A DNA stretch of 64,000 nt from Anarhynchus alexandrinus (lineage: Eukaryota > Chordata > Aves > Charadriiformes > Charadriidae). Every line of letters begins with the position of its first letter. The first letter of the stretch is position 1. The notes beneath the pieces were generated by a model. It was not told the origin of the DNA. It searched no databases and saw only the letters and a list, made by a program, of their open reading frames with translations. Of this stretch, positions 35,467-49,264 are shown in pieces. The translations under genes and the position numbers were made by a program. Location of the stretch: contig VUYV01000191.1 in assembly GCA_008711295.1 (NCBI GenBank), positions 1,492,740 through 1,556,739 on the forward strand. The letters are read 5' to 3'.

Positions 35467-38400
35467 TCAGATCCCAGCCTGAAATAAAGCAGGAGACATG
35501 TATTCATGACTGCACAGTGATGGAATGAGTACTAACGTGGGAAGGGTTGCTTATATTGTTTCAGCAATAAGCTGAAAGCACCAAGGGACCTGTCTCCAAC
35601 GCAAGCAGGATCAATCACGAGCTTGCCTTGTGGCCTCCAGTTAGGCTACACATCGGTTGTTGCGTAAGGTCCGCTTTTTAGGCTTCGGGTAGTAAACAGG
35701 CAATTTCTTATTCCAGGTAAGAGGGGAAAAACCCAACAGACAGTCCTCCAAGGATTCTAATCTTTTGTCTTTTCTCATTACATGGAAGCATAAGAAAAGG
35801 AATCATAGCATTTATTACGCACTCTGGCAAACAGCAGGACAGCGATGTTTCCTTCTTCCCCCGTCTCCCCTGGTTTATTGTATATACTAAGCTAATGATC
35901 GCATTTACATTTTCCAAAAGTAAAAACAAACCCTTGCAGTGGTTGGTGGTATTTTTTGTTGCTGAAACCGACTGAATGGGGGTTTGAACATGAATTACCC
36001 ATTATGAGGTAACCGTACAAAAACCCTTGGAAGAAGGAAGGGGCTGAGGAGAAGGGTGAAGGAGGACACTCGCTCCAGGGCTGCATTTCAACCGCAAGAT
36101 TGGGTGTCACAGAGTTTATACACCGGGAAGCGCAGAGAAAGAGCAAGAACAGCCTCAGAAGGGAAACAAAGGCTTCTTAAGGTTTTCTGTGTTGCATTAA
36201 TTGGTACGGAGGAACGCTTCATACTCACTTTAAATTATAATTTGCTGCAAAAGACACAGCTGGAGGTGTCTCCTACCCTGTGCATTGCCACAACTGGAGA
36301 CTAACAAAATAGGAAAAGATTATAAAACGTGGTGATGTAAAATGAAGTTTACTGGGTTTCACTGAACCGTTTGAACTTTCCTCTGCATAAATGCAATCTA
36401 ATTCCTTCCCACATCTCTGTACCTCCTGTTTTCATTTCCTAGTTCTTGGATTGTTATATTTAGATGTACCTGGAATTAGTTGTTTGTATACAATAAGCGT
36501 CAAAATATTTCCATTGCAAAGACACAAAAATAGCTGCATGTATAAAAGTATGATCGACACAGAAAAGGATAACACATGTTGCAAAAGAATCCATTGGTGG
36601 TCAGCAAGCTATGCTCTTTTGAAAATGTTGGGTTTGGGTTTTTTTTCTTTTCTGCTACTGAACAAAGCCTGAGGATTTGGTAGCATCAAGATTCTGACAC
36701 CCCACCTTTTCCTGAGATCTGGCTTTACTACCAAAAAGGTCGCCATATAAAGCTCTTGCCAGTCCTCCACTGTTTTTATTTAAATTCCTGCCTCACAACT
36801 GCTTTTGCTTCAGCCACTCGGAAGATCCCAACTCAGCTTTTCCCTAGAATCCATTACAGCTTATAAAAAAAAGAGGAGTTTTTAGCCGGAAAGCGATAGA
36901 AGCTACAGCAGGACCACCTCTGTCATCCTAACTTTGAATGGATGTGTGACTAGTGAAAAGGAAAGCAGAGGGACCAGAATTAAGTACCTCTCAGTATATT
37001 AAAATTGACACATTCCAGTCTGTAGATTCAGTTTCACCTAATGTCACAATTGAAGGAATTAAAATCCCTCTAAGAATATCTCATCAAATCAAAGTTCAAC
37101 CTGAAACAGTTTTTCACTGTTAAATTTAACTAATAGTTTTCAAATAGTATTCAGCTGTTTTCCTCCCCTTTATGTAAGTAGGGATCACATTTGATGCACA
37201 GCAGACTACATAGTAAGTTAAACATTAAATTTACTGATATATAAATATTTTTAGGATTCTTGCTGAGAAAACGTGAAAAGAATAGAAAGGTATGGATATT
37301 TGCACTAGATTGGACTACTGACTGCTAGGGAAAATTAGGCGTTCCAGATGAATAAATAAACTGAGAGACTAAGGACTGGAAACAGTGCTAAGAGTGTGTG
37401 GAGCACACGAGCTCTCCTTGCTTTTGTTCACTGTTTTGTCTTCTGTTCTCGACTGAGGTTGCCTAGTTTCTCCGTAGGAATATTCCTTAATGATTCATGA
37501 GGGAGAAAAAGTAGCATTATCCAGAGAGAACTTCTCTAGTCCTGTAGAGGGCACATTTTGCTCAGTGTGGATTTGTGTTGTCATGCCGCCTTAGGTGCTT
37601 TGTCACTTTTCCAAAGCATATAACTTCTAAATATGCATATTATTCCAAAATGCAATGCTTCTTTCTTTATAGCAGAGACTTGCCCCTATGCTGAGTATGG
37701 CTTAGTCCACATACTGACTTTCCATGGACTAGGTTTTGATCATAATTGAACTTTTGTGATTTAAATGTGGAACTTGGGCGTTGTTCTGTCAAAATCAAGA
37801 TGGTGAAAGTTGAAAGAAATAAGTAAAAATAACTTACATTGCTACTTGCTGCTACTAGTCAATCAAAAACTTAAAACAGTTTCTTACTGATAGATGCAGT
37901 ACATTTAATACCTGTTTGTCATTAACGGGACTCAGTGACACAGTGAACGGTACTAGATACAACCAAGGACTTAGGAACCTACAATGCAGAGCCTGAATTT
38001 CGGGTTCTCCTTCCTCCCTTCTGCAGAAGTCAATGCTACCTCCTAACCTGCAGCATCGTGTTTCCTCCTGTGTCTGTCTCCGCTTTCACATCATTCCACT
38101 CCCCAACCTGTACACTGGGCAGGGTGAGGGAAAAGCAGATTTGAGATTTAATTGTTAGGGTCTAAAGTAAACATCAGGATTATCACATCCTGATGAGTAC
38201 ATGAGGCCGTCTGTAGAGGATGTGAGGAAAGAGCATGGGAGTGGACAGGTGGAAGCACTGTTTATCCCCTTTGTGACACACCTTAAGAGAGACCATCAGA
38301 TTTTTTCATATTCTCTGTTGTAACCAGTCCACTGGTCCTAAATTCTGCAGTTAGTGGGGACTGGTCAGAAATTAAGTACTGAGGTCTTCAAGAGAGTCTG

Positions 38401-41400
38401 TTGTAGGTATGTATAAATAAATGCACACCAGAGTTCTGCATCGAATTTAGGTACTTCTGTGTATATGTGGCAACTCTGAAGACATTTTAACTACTCTAGT
38501 TTTGTACTAAAATGCACAAATTTCAACCCTCATCCCACTTCACATTGCCCAAGCTTAATTAATTGTCATTGTAGAGATATAAAAGAATGCTCAAAAGAGT
38601 ATGTTACGTAGTAAAAAGATAGCACCTATACTGTACGTTTTACAAAAATAGACAGTCAGATCTGATGTAAGTTGGTAGTGGGATCCAACCAGCATTTCAA
38701 CTCAAATCCTTTTGGATACGTGTTAGTGGCAGAAAATGTACAAGTTCAATGACCCATAAGTCTGTCAATTATGACTGTGACAGGAGTATGCTTACTTATA
38801 GAAGTTTCTTTCTTTCTCTTCAACCCTTTCCTCAGCATTGGTCTTTATTTTCTTCTAAGAAGCTTTGGAGTCATAGAGGAATTTAGCTAGGGTAGTGTGC
38901 ACACCTTTTGCTTGGAAAGACCCGAGCAGTCTGCTAGCAAAGAGTGATTTCTGCTAGTGGGCACAGAGCTGTGCAACAGGACCTTCATGAACTCTGGATT
39001 TTTTGAGAGAGAAACCAAATGTTTACTCACTAATCTCTGTATATTTTCGCCTACTATGTGTTCAGATCATGCTTTTTGACAAGCATGTTTCTGTAAGAGA
39101 TGTGTGACAGGACATCGGTATGCCAGGTGATTCTGATTTTGATCTTAGGCAATTGCATGGGAAAGATTGTCCCACGTGCATCACCAAAGTCAAGCTCTAA
39201 GCCTTTCTAAGTGTATTGGTCTAAAAATCTTCCTGAGAAAGAAATTGAGTTCATTTTGCATAATCTATAGGATATAAACCAATGATACTTAACATTTTCA
39301 TTTTTGTCTAGGTTAATCTTAAAAAAGTTTAATTATTCCAGCAATTTGCGAGTCATTGGAAGCAAATCTACTATTCCTAAATTGTTTTTTCTTTTTTTCC
39401 CCAGCAGTACTTACCTTCATTTACCATTTACTCTTCTTCATGTAACTGCTAAATATTTGGATACTGCTGATGCTGATTCTTTATAGCACAATAGGCTAAA
39501 TTTATTGGATCTGCTATTTTTAATACATTTAAGTTGCCTAAATAGTCTTTAATGTACTGCCCTTCCCAAGGCTTTCTCCTTACTCCTTTCCTCATTCGCT
39601 TCCACTATTAGAATCTGTTTTCCTTTATGGATTTCAGTCCAGACTGAAACAAAACCTCTCTTTCGCAAATCTTTCTTCCGTTTGGTGAGCTACTTTCCCT
39701 GTTTCCCGTGAGCTTTCACCGCGCTCCCCTCGCTCTTTGTGTGCCTGAATGCAGCCCCGTCCCCTTTCAGATCTTGGAGAATCCCCCCTTTTGTACCTTG
39801 TTTGATACAATCGTTGGCTTTTGTTAAAGAATGTGGCCTTATGTAAATACTCTTTGGTTATCTTTCTTTTCTAACTTTAATTTCTTTGACAATTCAAGTT
39901 GCTCTGCCAGCACAGGGTAAGCTACATAAGTGAGACCACAGAATAAGGTCCTTAAGGTTAAATTTTGCCTCGTTCATGAGTAGGAAGTGCATCATCGGTG
40001 CTACCATAACTAGTTGCTGTTCTTGTTTCCTTTGTGCATATGGAATAAAACACAGTTTTTCAGCAATGTTTAAGATACCTGACAAAATTACTACCATGAA
40101 TTTATCTTCTGTTTCACTTTTTCATTAAAAAAAGTAAATTTTGGATGAACATATTTAAATGGCAATGAAAGGAGTCATCTTTCCATATTTTTATTTATTA
40201 GTACAGTTGCATGTAAACAACTATAATAATTATGACCAAATATGCAACAAATTCATTTCTGCATAATAATACCCTGAGCATCCCATTGACTTCGGGGAGT
40301 TAAAATTGTATGACAACCCAGAATCTGACCAATTAAAAATTAATTAGATTACTGTTAATATAGTTGAATAATGTTGCATATAAGGAATGCTGAAATAAAA
40401 AAAAATTGATTTGAATAATTATACTATGTTTAAAAAAATGAAATTCCTTCTTATTTCGATGGTGCAGTATATAATGGTGTTGCTCTGCAATATTTTAGTT
40501 CAGTTAAATGTCTCATTAAGAAAAATCAACTTGCTGATTTATCATTGCTTTGCAGAGTAAATTTTAATGAGTGAAATTTCACTAATGAGTAAAATCCATT
40601 TGCCAAAGAATAATTTTTCTTTTACGGAGGCTGACTGCATTTGTAATAGGCATGTTTAGGTTTAAAAATATTATTGCTCCTGCATTGGTTACTATTTAGT
40701 GTATATAAGAAGAATATTTTCATTAAATTAAAAAGAATTATTCTTTTATTTTAATTATCTTAATTGTTATGTATTTGAAGTATTTTTAAAATTGTTGTAC
40801 TGCCACATTCCAGAAGCAAGTAGCTTTTCCAAATTGTATATTTTAGTGAAATAGTCCACATTTATATATTTATGTCAACTGAAGATTACCAAGTTATTTG
40901 GACTTGACACAATACTAAAAAAAAAAGTAGATCTCGCAGCTTTTTCCATACTGACCCAAAGCATTTGGATATGTAGTTTGAGATTTAGTTTTAACGTGAG
41001 CTATCTCAGGTGGGTTTTTTTCCTCTTTAATTTGACAGAACTACAGCCCTGTCGTTGGAGCAATGTATTCTGTGATAGACACCGAGGAGGTGTGCAATGG
41101 GAAGTTTTGTTCAACATTTAGAAAAGAGGAATATTCAATTCTGTAGCCTAAGTGACTGAATTCCCATGTTTCTGTTTTTATTATAAGGGGGACTGTTTTT
41201 AAGACTCATACAGAAGAGAAACATGGTGAGAATTTGTTATACAGATTCACATCTGTGCTACTATTAAGATGAGTTTTTAATTATAGGTAGACCACCTAGC
41301 ATTGCAGTAATTGCCTCCAATTGCTTCTTGTAACTTAGGACAATTGTAAATTGTTCAGGCACAAGTTATCTTTTCCAACCAGTTTGAATCAGGGGACAGA

Positions 41401-41757
41401 TAATAAATGCTTGAGAAAGATAAAATGGTCTATTCTCTGAATGAGGTAGATATCCAAATTGCAAATTATCATCTAATTTAAAAGGTATTTGGTTTTATCA
41501 TTAGTTTAAATGCATTAATAAGTATTTATAGGTTAGTCTTAATTTTTGACTTTTGCAGCTGTGAATGCTTTGACATTAACGTGTTAATCCTCGTTAAATC
41601 TTGCATTTGGTTTCTATTTTTCTGATGTAACATTGTGTTATACTGGCATCATAACAGACTAAGGGATTGGTCACTACATAATCTATGGAAAGGCAAAAGC
41701 GGGGTAGTTTTATGAAGAAACACAAAAGCAGGTAATAAGAGAGCTGAAACATATCTT
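35411..41757. other. no recognised gene or transposon
   Basis: Over 6 kb with no CR1. The part 40100-41060 is especially AT-rich and carries homeobox-like ATTA/TAAT words and few CpG. It reads like possible conserved non-coding sequence, but that cannot be decided without alignment. Confidence 0.45.
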
Positions 41758-42023
41758 CTGGAGGTGTTCAAGGCCAGGCTGGACGTGGCCTTGGGCAACG
41801 TGGTCTGGTGGGAGGTGTCCCTGCCCATGGCAGGGGGGTTGGAACTCGATGATCTTCAAGGTCCCTTCCAACCTAAACCATTCTATGACTCTATGATTCT
41901 ATGGTTCTATGATTTGGGCAACCTGGTCTAGTGGGAGGTGTCCCTGCCCATAGCAGGGGGGGTGGAACTTGATGATCTTCAAGGTCCCTTCCAACCTAAA
42001 CCATTCTATGATTCTATGATTCT
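41758..42023 (+). mobile_element. two CR1 3' ends in tandem
   Basis: Copy 1 (41758-41913) starts at CTGGAGGTGTTCAAGGCC and ends with four 8-base tail units. Copy 2 begins at once at about 41914 (TTGGGCAACCTGGTCTAGTG), repeats the last 110 bases of the CR1, and ends in its own ATTCTATG tail at 42023. The copies differ at several positions, for example CAACGTGGTCTGG against CAACCTGGTCTAG. That suggests either insertion of a second truncated CR1 at the tail of the first, or an old duplication. Confidence 0.92.
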
Positions 42024-44069
42024 TGCTAATTCTAGTCTCTTTTTCACTAACATATTTACTTATGTATTCATCTACTAATTTTAGTCACGCTGAAGATACA
42101 GATGAAATAGATACAAATAGTGGGGTACATTAATAGGAACAGCAGGGGAAAAAAAGAGCAGGGGGAACATCAAAGAGAGATGCACACCTTACGCTGAGAG
42201 CTACGGGGAGAAGAAGAATATGACATGATAGGACAAGGTATCACCAAAAAAAGTGGGAGAGCAAGTGGCACGGGAAAGAGGATGAGGGGCAGACTGCTCT
42301 GTAGCACCTACGTGTTCCCTACCTGTCAGCGTCTGTTTTCTGAGGCTGATGAGGCAGAAGGATCTGCTGATCTGCTCTGGTACTAAAGCACCAGTTCCTC
42401 TTACAGCAGCACGGTAACAGGATTCAGGAGCTAATGGAAGAAGCGTTCAGGAAAGCAACCAAGTAGTCTTGAAAATGCCCCAAAAGAGAATCTGTAAATT
42501 GTAAGCTCTTAATCAGTAATATTGGGAATTTCTAAAAATAGTTTTGATTAGATGTGATTTCTCCCAGGTGAAAGCTGCTCTTAGTTGTTTAAAGCCGTGA
42601 AGTCTCTTGCCGTCGCAGGGCTTTTTGATCTCCTGCTTCAAATCCTGCAGCTCATATGCCTGCAAGAGATATGCTGTAAGCAGCCTCCAGTTTTCTTTGG
42701 GAGAATCTGCTCAGTTGCCATGGTGGGCAATAGGTCAACCGCCTGTCAGCATCTTATTGATATGAAAATAATCTTTAAATATCTGGTCCTTAAAGCACAA
42801 CATACACTTGTAGAGCTTTCTCAGTTTTACAAATTCGATATCAAATTCTCCGCAGTGCCATTTTTCATTATTTTCTCAAAAGATGCTATACTTTTTATAT
42901 TTTCTTCAATATTGTATTGAACACCATTTAAAAGGCATTGCCATTCTCAAAGATCTCTTTCAATTAAAACTTGGAGAAAAACATGAACAAATCTTTAAAA
43001 ATGGATCAATTCCAAGCATTTTGGATGGACACTAACATTTGCATCTTGGTTTTTTTTATCTTTTCAGAAATAGGTTTCCCTGTTTCAACAGTCTGTAGCT
43101 AGCAGTTACTTAGGATTATTTAGCAGTTACTTAGTTATTTAGATTATCTGCTTTACAAAATGTGGGACAAAATACTGGGGTTTTGTAAAAATCATGAGAT
43201 CCTAAAAGAAAGAGTCTCATTTTGAAGGGCATATGATGACAATACCTGTATTGAACTTCCTGGTCATTAAGAGAATAATGGCTACTCACATTTCCCAAAT
43301 GCAGTCGTCCAATGTTTAGAGAAATCTTTATTAAGAAAATGACCAGACATAAAAAGTCCTTCTCTTGTAAGTGTAGGCACTTAATTGACTGCTCTGACCA
43401 TTAAAATAAATTAGACTGCATTCTCCACAACTCCCCATGGAACTTTTATCTCAAGAGGGAATTGTAAAACAATTCACTCTCGCAATGAAAAAAAAAAACA
43501 GGTTTTCTGTACAGTGGCTGTGCCCCAGTATGTGCGTTTGTATTTTCCCTTGTCTTTGGTCTGTCTTCCCTTAAACCAGATTAGTTCAGCTGTGTTCTCT
43601 TCCTTTTTCTCTCTCTCTCTCTCCTTCTCTACAAGACAGAGTTCAAAGTCTGCTTCAATCTTGTAACTTGATTTTTGAAGTGTCAACAAAATACGATTTA
43701 CCAAAAAAAGCCCAACTTACGTTGGTGTAAGCGCTGTAGTTGGGGGTAGCAATTCTAGTAAGCATTGCCTCCAAGGTACCTCACTTTGTGTGACTGTTTA
43801 ACTAATTTTATGTTAACAAATTAACAAATGTTAATCTTGTATTTCTGCTGCACAAAGTCTGTTATAGTATCACAGTGTCACTCACGTTACCATCACAGAA
43901 AGCACGATCAAGCAATTGTTGATGTAACCCTTATATTTCTGTTGGATTTTTATGTGTTTTTTTTTTTTACTTATTATCAAAGATTCTGTGTCCACACAGT
44001 TTCTTACGAATTACTTTGTCTAAGGTGATCTTGAAAACTTTCTATTCGCTTTGTAGGTGCCATATAAAT
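42024..44069. other. no recognised gene
   Basis: Includes an unassigned hydrophobic 111-codon frame (42585-42920, starting from TTG), a duplicated TAGCAGTTACTTAG word at 43100-43135 and a short CT microsatellite. No family recognised. Confidence 0.5.
43609..43623. repeat. CT microsatellite
   Basis: About seven CT dinucleotides in tandem inside a pyrimidine-rich stretch. Confidence 0.85.
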
Positions 44070-44665
44070 CTTAGAATGATAGGGCTTGACGGTATCTCAA
44101 GAGGTCGTTTAATCTTCTGCCAAAGGCAGAATCTGCTGTGCTTATGTCATTCCTGCCAAACATTTTTCTAACCTGATCTTAAAGACCTCTAACCTCTTCA
44201 GCTGAATTATTATGATGCCTTCCTATAATTATAGTTTGAAAGATTTTTCCTAATGTCTAACTTGAGTCTTTCTTGTTACAGTTTAAATTCAGTAAAGCTC
44301 ACCTTGTCCAACAGGAACATGAAGAATATTTCTTTTCCCTTTGTTCATGTGTTCCCCCTCAGTCTTTTTGTTTTTCTGAATCCACACTTTCTGTAACTCT
44401 CTGAGCTGTATCTTTCTCAAAGCTGGGCTCCTAAAGTTGGACCAGCGAGCACCTGGTGTGTTACCAATGCCAGACAGAGTGGAAGACTGATTTCGCGTGT
44501 CTTGCAAGCTCCATTGTTGTTCCCAATCTGATTGCCTTTTTCATAGCAGTAGAATGTTTGTCGACTCTTGTTGAGTGTGCGATCCCGTGTGACCCCAGAT
44601 TCCCTTCTGCAGGATTATCAGCAAAATAATCCCTGTCGTGCACTTGGTCATTCTTGCCTAAATGC
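44070..44665 (-). mobile_element. ancient CR1-like LINE relic
   Basis: A strongly diverged antisense CR1 of an old amniote type. Recognisable words in order from its tail: CTTAGAATGATAGGGCTTGA, TCTCAAGAGGTC, AACCTGATCTTAAAGACCTC and TTTTTCCTAATGTCTAACTT. Further on, on the ORF2 side, are GTTGAGTGTGCGATCCCGTG and GACCCCAGATTCCCTTCTGC. These match the order of blocks in the younger CR1s and in the CR1-L-like subfamilies shared by birds and reptiles. No coding frame survives. The right end is uncertain. Confidence 0.72.
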
Positions 44666-46417
44666 CGTATCATCAGTCAAAGGATCTGATCAACTTCTTG
44701 ATCTCATCGCCTCTGCTCTGAGACACAGAAATAACTTTATTCATGAAAAGACACACGCTCAGCTGAATCCTTCATCGTAGGAATTCTGCAAAAGTATCAA
44801 CATATCATATGAACAGCCACTGCGATTTTTGTAATTTGACAGATTGATTTGGAAACTGTGTCTTCTGTACCACTTGCAAATCATTTCTATTGGTTTTCAG
44901 CGATTCAAGGTTTCATTCAGAGTTGTATATAAAGATGTTTGTCTTTGTATCTATGAACACTATTATTGTTTGTAAGATCCTTATTCTACAGAAGTCACTT
45001 TAAAGAGGCAGAAAAAATGATAGTATCACCATGTTGTCAGATTTCTTAAAGGATTCTGAATATCGACCATCAACTTAACGCTTTTTCTTTTCATTACTGC
45101 TCGACTTGTTTCCTTGAAGGTTTGTTAATTTACTCTTTGAAATGCAGCTAGTAACCTTTGTACATTTCATAAAAAGATTCATTGTGTTGCTGCAAATTAA
45201 TTACAAGAGGAATTAGATACGTAATATGCGAAAACCAAAAAGACCAGAGCTCTATGATTATGTAGAAGAGATAATCACAGGAACAGAGAAATGTGCCTTT
45301 TCAATGGCACAGTTACATTTTCTATTGATCAAAGTATCTTTTAAAAGCCATCATGTGCTGGGGAGGTGAATGAATACATATAAGGTACTCTTCACCTTCC
45401 CTCTCTTCATGAATTTCTTCTCCTTACAAAGATGTCTATTAGAGTGTTTTTTTCATTTTATCAGGAAAGAGAAAGAGTGACATGTCTTGGATGCTTTAAA
45501 GGTATATAACATTATATTTTAGTATAGTTTGACCTTTTAAATAATAGTGTCATGTGTCTGCTTTTGAGAACCTAAAGTAAGTTGTAGTTCAAGACAAGTT
45601 GTTACATTCTTGGTTGTGATCTGTTTTCAATTTAAAATTACTCCTTGCTTTTCCCAAATGCAAGCTCTTTCAGGCTGACATAAACTACTGAGGCAACAAA
45701 AATCAAGTCATTTTTAGAAAAATAAGCCAGGAGGCTTATGTTCATATGAACAACTGTTGAAGTTCTTCAGGCTGTATTCAGCCACACGAACGTGTGACTG
45801 ATTGTGTACCGTTTAGTTTGGCCCTATCAACATGAGGTTGCAGATTTAGAATATGATATTTTTGGGGATGGATCTTGCATGTATCTCCTCAAATTCAACA
45901 GATTTTTCCCTTGAGAGCTGCTTAGTAGCCCGCAACTAGTAAAAATGTGGTTATTCCAATAGTGGATTTGTTTGAAAACCTGATATTGTTTAAATATAGT
46001 CGTCTTCACTACAGAAGTAAAATTAATAGGTGCTCGCCAGAAATTAAGAAGGGTGCATGTGAAGTCTGTGTTTTTTTCCCAGCTACAGGTTCTCTCTCTC
46101 ACCAAAGAGAGGAGGATTCATTCTCCTCTTTTCTTCCTGCTCTCCATCACTTATTTTGTTCTTTCCCAGCTTCCAGACTGCAATTCTGTGCCCTTTCATA
46201 AGCTGTAGTATTTCTATAATCCTTCTCTGAGCCATTGAACACTTAAAAAAGGCAGAAAATTATCCAGGTTGAGTTTTACTGCCATTATAGTGAGTTCCAT
46301 TTGCCTTCAGAGGGGTGCAATGCTAATATGGAAACACGAAGGGTGGACTAGAGGAACAAGAACTCCCATTTTCAATGACTGTGAGTTGTTGAGTTGGTTC
46401 AACGGCTCTTTTTGAGC

Positions 46418-47260
46418 CATAGAGTCATAGAATTGTCTAGGTTGGAAGGGACCTTTAAGATCATCAGGTCTAACCATCAACCTGACACTGCTAAGTCCAC
46501 CACTAAACCATGTCTCTTTGCACCAAGTCTACACGTCTTTTAAATACCTCCAGGGATGGGGACTCCACCACTTCCCTGGGCAGCCCGTTCCAGTGCTTGA
46601 TAACCCTTTCAGTGAAGACGTTTTTCCTAATCTCCAATCTAAACCTCCCCTGGTGCAACTTGAGGCCATTTCCTCTTGTCCTATCGCCTGACCGACCCCC
46701 CCCCCCGGCTATCCCCTCCTTTCAGGGAGCTGTAGAGCACAAGAAGGTCTCCCCTCAGCCTCCTTTTTTCCAGGCTGAACACCCCCAGGTCCCTCAGCCG
46801 CTCCTCATCAGACTTGTGCTCCAGACCCCTCACCAGCTCCGTTGCTCTTCTCTGGACACACTGCATCCCCTCAATGTCTTTCTTGTCGTGAGGGGCCCAA
46901 ACCTGAACACAGTACTTGAGGTGGGGCCTCACCAGTGCCGAGGACAGGGGGACGATCACTGCCCTGGTCCTGCTGGCCACACTATTCCTGATACAGGCCA
47001 GGATGCTGTTGGCCTTCGTGGCCACCTGGGCACACTGCTGGGTCATATTCAGCCAGATGTCTACCAACACCCCCAGGTCCCTTTCTGCCGGGCAGCTTTC
47101 CAGCCACTCTTCCCCAAGCCTGTAGCACTGAATGGGGTTGGTGTGACCCATGTGTAGGACCCGGCACTTGGCCTTGTTGAATCTCATACCTTTGGCCTCA
47201 GCCCATCAATCCAGCCTGTCCAGACCCCTCTGTAGAGCCTTCCTACCCTCAAGCAGGTCT
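46418..47260 (-). mobile_element. CR1 LINE, third subfamily
   Basis: An antisense CR1 begins with the tail CATAGAGTCATAGAATTG at 46418. It reads back to GAGACCTGCTTGAGG-type ORF2 sequence near 47260. It shares the TTAAATACCTCCAGGGATGG block with the copy at 54.06 kb, so these two belong together. A run of eleven or twelve C lies near 46697-46708, within the variable region between ORF2 blocks. Confidence 0.94.
46681..47187 (-). pseudogene. CR1 ORF2 C-terminal fragment
   Basis: A 168-codon open frame with the blocks [56 protein letters not shown] and [20 protein letters not shown]. It is the portion of the CR1 protein downstream of the RT core. The frame ends at the G/C-run region around 46700, where a length change in the homopolymer probably shifted it. 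The + strand frame at 46510-47157 is its antisense shadow. Confidence 0.88.
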
Positions 47261-49264
47261 CACTAATCTGAAAAAAAATACTGCTTGTCCCTGTGAATTT
47301 TCTTTTCCTTATTTCCGTAAATGATCATGTCTTCAAAATGATGATTGGCACAAAGGCAACTTTTATCTAACTTGTAAATCATTCATCCCTAATATATACT
47401 AATCAAGATGTACTTTGTTGTTGTCACAAACAAGATAATTTAATCAAATAATCAAATAGAAGAAGTCATCAGTTGCAAATAATGTCTTGGCAGTAGAAAA
47501 TGCATGTTATTCCTCTTTGTGTAGCACAGTCACTGGAAATTAAAGGAGATGCAGTCCTTGCATGGATTTGCAGAAATGTGCAACGTGCAACGCCAAAGCG
47601 CACACAGCTCAAATTTGCATTTCACTCACAAGGTATGACTAAAATTAATGTCAGAGATCGTCTATTCAGTTGGCGAGCAGGAATACCCTCCAAGAGCACA
47701 GCAAGGAGAGACTTCAGCAGTTAGAGTGGTGATTATTTCACATGACATGTTTTGAAAAGCATGCAAAAAAACATGGGCTTGCATGTTTTGGCAGAGAAGA
47801 CCTTTTTTTTTATAGTGGAGGTTGGCAATGGTGGGTTCTTGCTCTGGTTTTATGTTTGTTCTCATTTATTATTTTTTATGTTAATCTAAATTTCTGCCTT
47901 TAGTTGATTCTGGTCCTTTCGAGGGACTTCTGCAGCTAACACTTTTTCTTAATTAAAACACCTGATATGTGTAAAATTTGGACATCCTTTTTCAAAAGTT
48001 AGGCATCCCTTTTCGATTTAATGCCAAATGACTGTTGATTTCTGTTCTGTAATCTCACTCAAGGAACTGCTACATAGTAAGCAATCGTCACGTCGTACAT
48101 CTGACACATGTCCAGAATAGTGGTGAAGGTGATAATTGGTTATCGTTGTAATTATTCAACTTTCAGCAGAAAAAGTGGTGTATTGAAATGGCATTTGTAA
48201 CTGATATTGGTATACAACACACTACCGTGGTGACAAAATGGTCATCTTGGCCTGCCACTAAAACCACGTATTTTGTTTTGTTCCCAAAATAATTCCAAAT
48301 AAATCTCAAAACCAACCAGATTTCCAGATTTAAATGTAAAATAAGATATTACAGACCAGCTGCTGAGCTGTTCTATTAACCTATAGCAACCTGTTTTAAA
48401 GATGAAACCTTTTTTAAAAAGAAATGCAAATACGTAATATAAATCTGTCGGTATTACTATATAGGACTAATTTAAGAGGTTATTCATCAAAATGTATTTC
48501 TTTCAAATGGCCATCCTCTATCCTGCAATAACAATTATCATTCTTCACCAAACATCAAAGCATTAAGGCACAGAATACAAGCACTGTAGATCAAAGAGGG
48601 GGAAAAGTATCTTTCAAAATAAGCACTTGACAGAAATAATGAATATTTGAACTTGAAGACTGAATTAGAGTATTGAGCTAACTTGATGGCTACCGTCTTG
48701 CATTGTTATAGAAGATGGAGATTTTGTAGTCGTTTTGAATTCCTACACTCTTAGCAGACTCTGCTAGAGTTACCATAAAAATGGTATTCTCCATCTCTAA
48801 AAATTAGCTGATATTACTCACAGATTTTCTTCTCTCATACAAAGCAACGTGAATTCATGAAGATAGGGTTGAGAAATGACTTTTGCTCTGGGAAAAATTG
48901 CAGTTTAAGAGGTAGTGGAAAAACTCAAGCCTTCACTTAAAATAAATCAGCGTCCTGAGTTTATGGCTCAGAGCAGTGAAAACTTCCCATGATACATTTC
49001 ATACCTTAGCAATAGATTTATTTTGCTTTTCGAACAGGTTCTTCAGATCTATTTAAAAAGTGCTCACAGGGGAACTTGCACATATGATCAGCTGTGTAAG
49101 TTGGATGAATCAGAACAGTCCACATTTCTACAGAATTTTTCTTGTTTGATGTGACCACAAGCAAAAACCCAAATCTGTAATTCTGGAGTAGATAGATATA
49201 GCTATGATATTTAAATTTGTGAAGCCTGAAACATCACAGCTGTTGTTCATGCTGGAGTTGAATC
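47261..49264. other. no recognised gene
   Basis: AT-rich DNA between two CR1 pieces, with only short reading frames and no family recognised. Confidence 0.55.

Noticed and set aside
42585..42920. 111-codon hydrophobic frame
   Set aside because: Begins only with TTG. Its hydrophobicity follows from T-rich DNA; no family recognised.
46510..47157. 215-codon open frame on the plus strand
   Set aside because: It is the antisense shadow of a CR1 ORF2 fragment whose true reading is on the minus strand.
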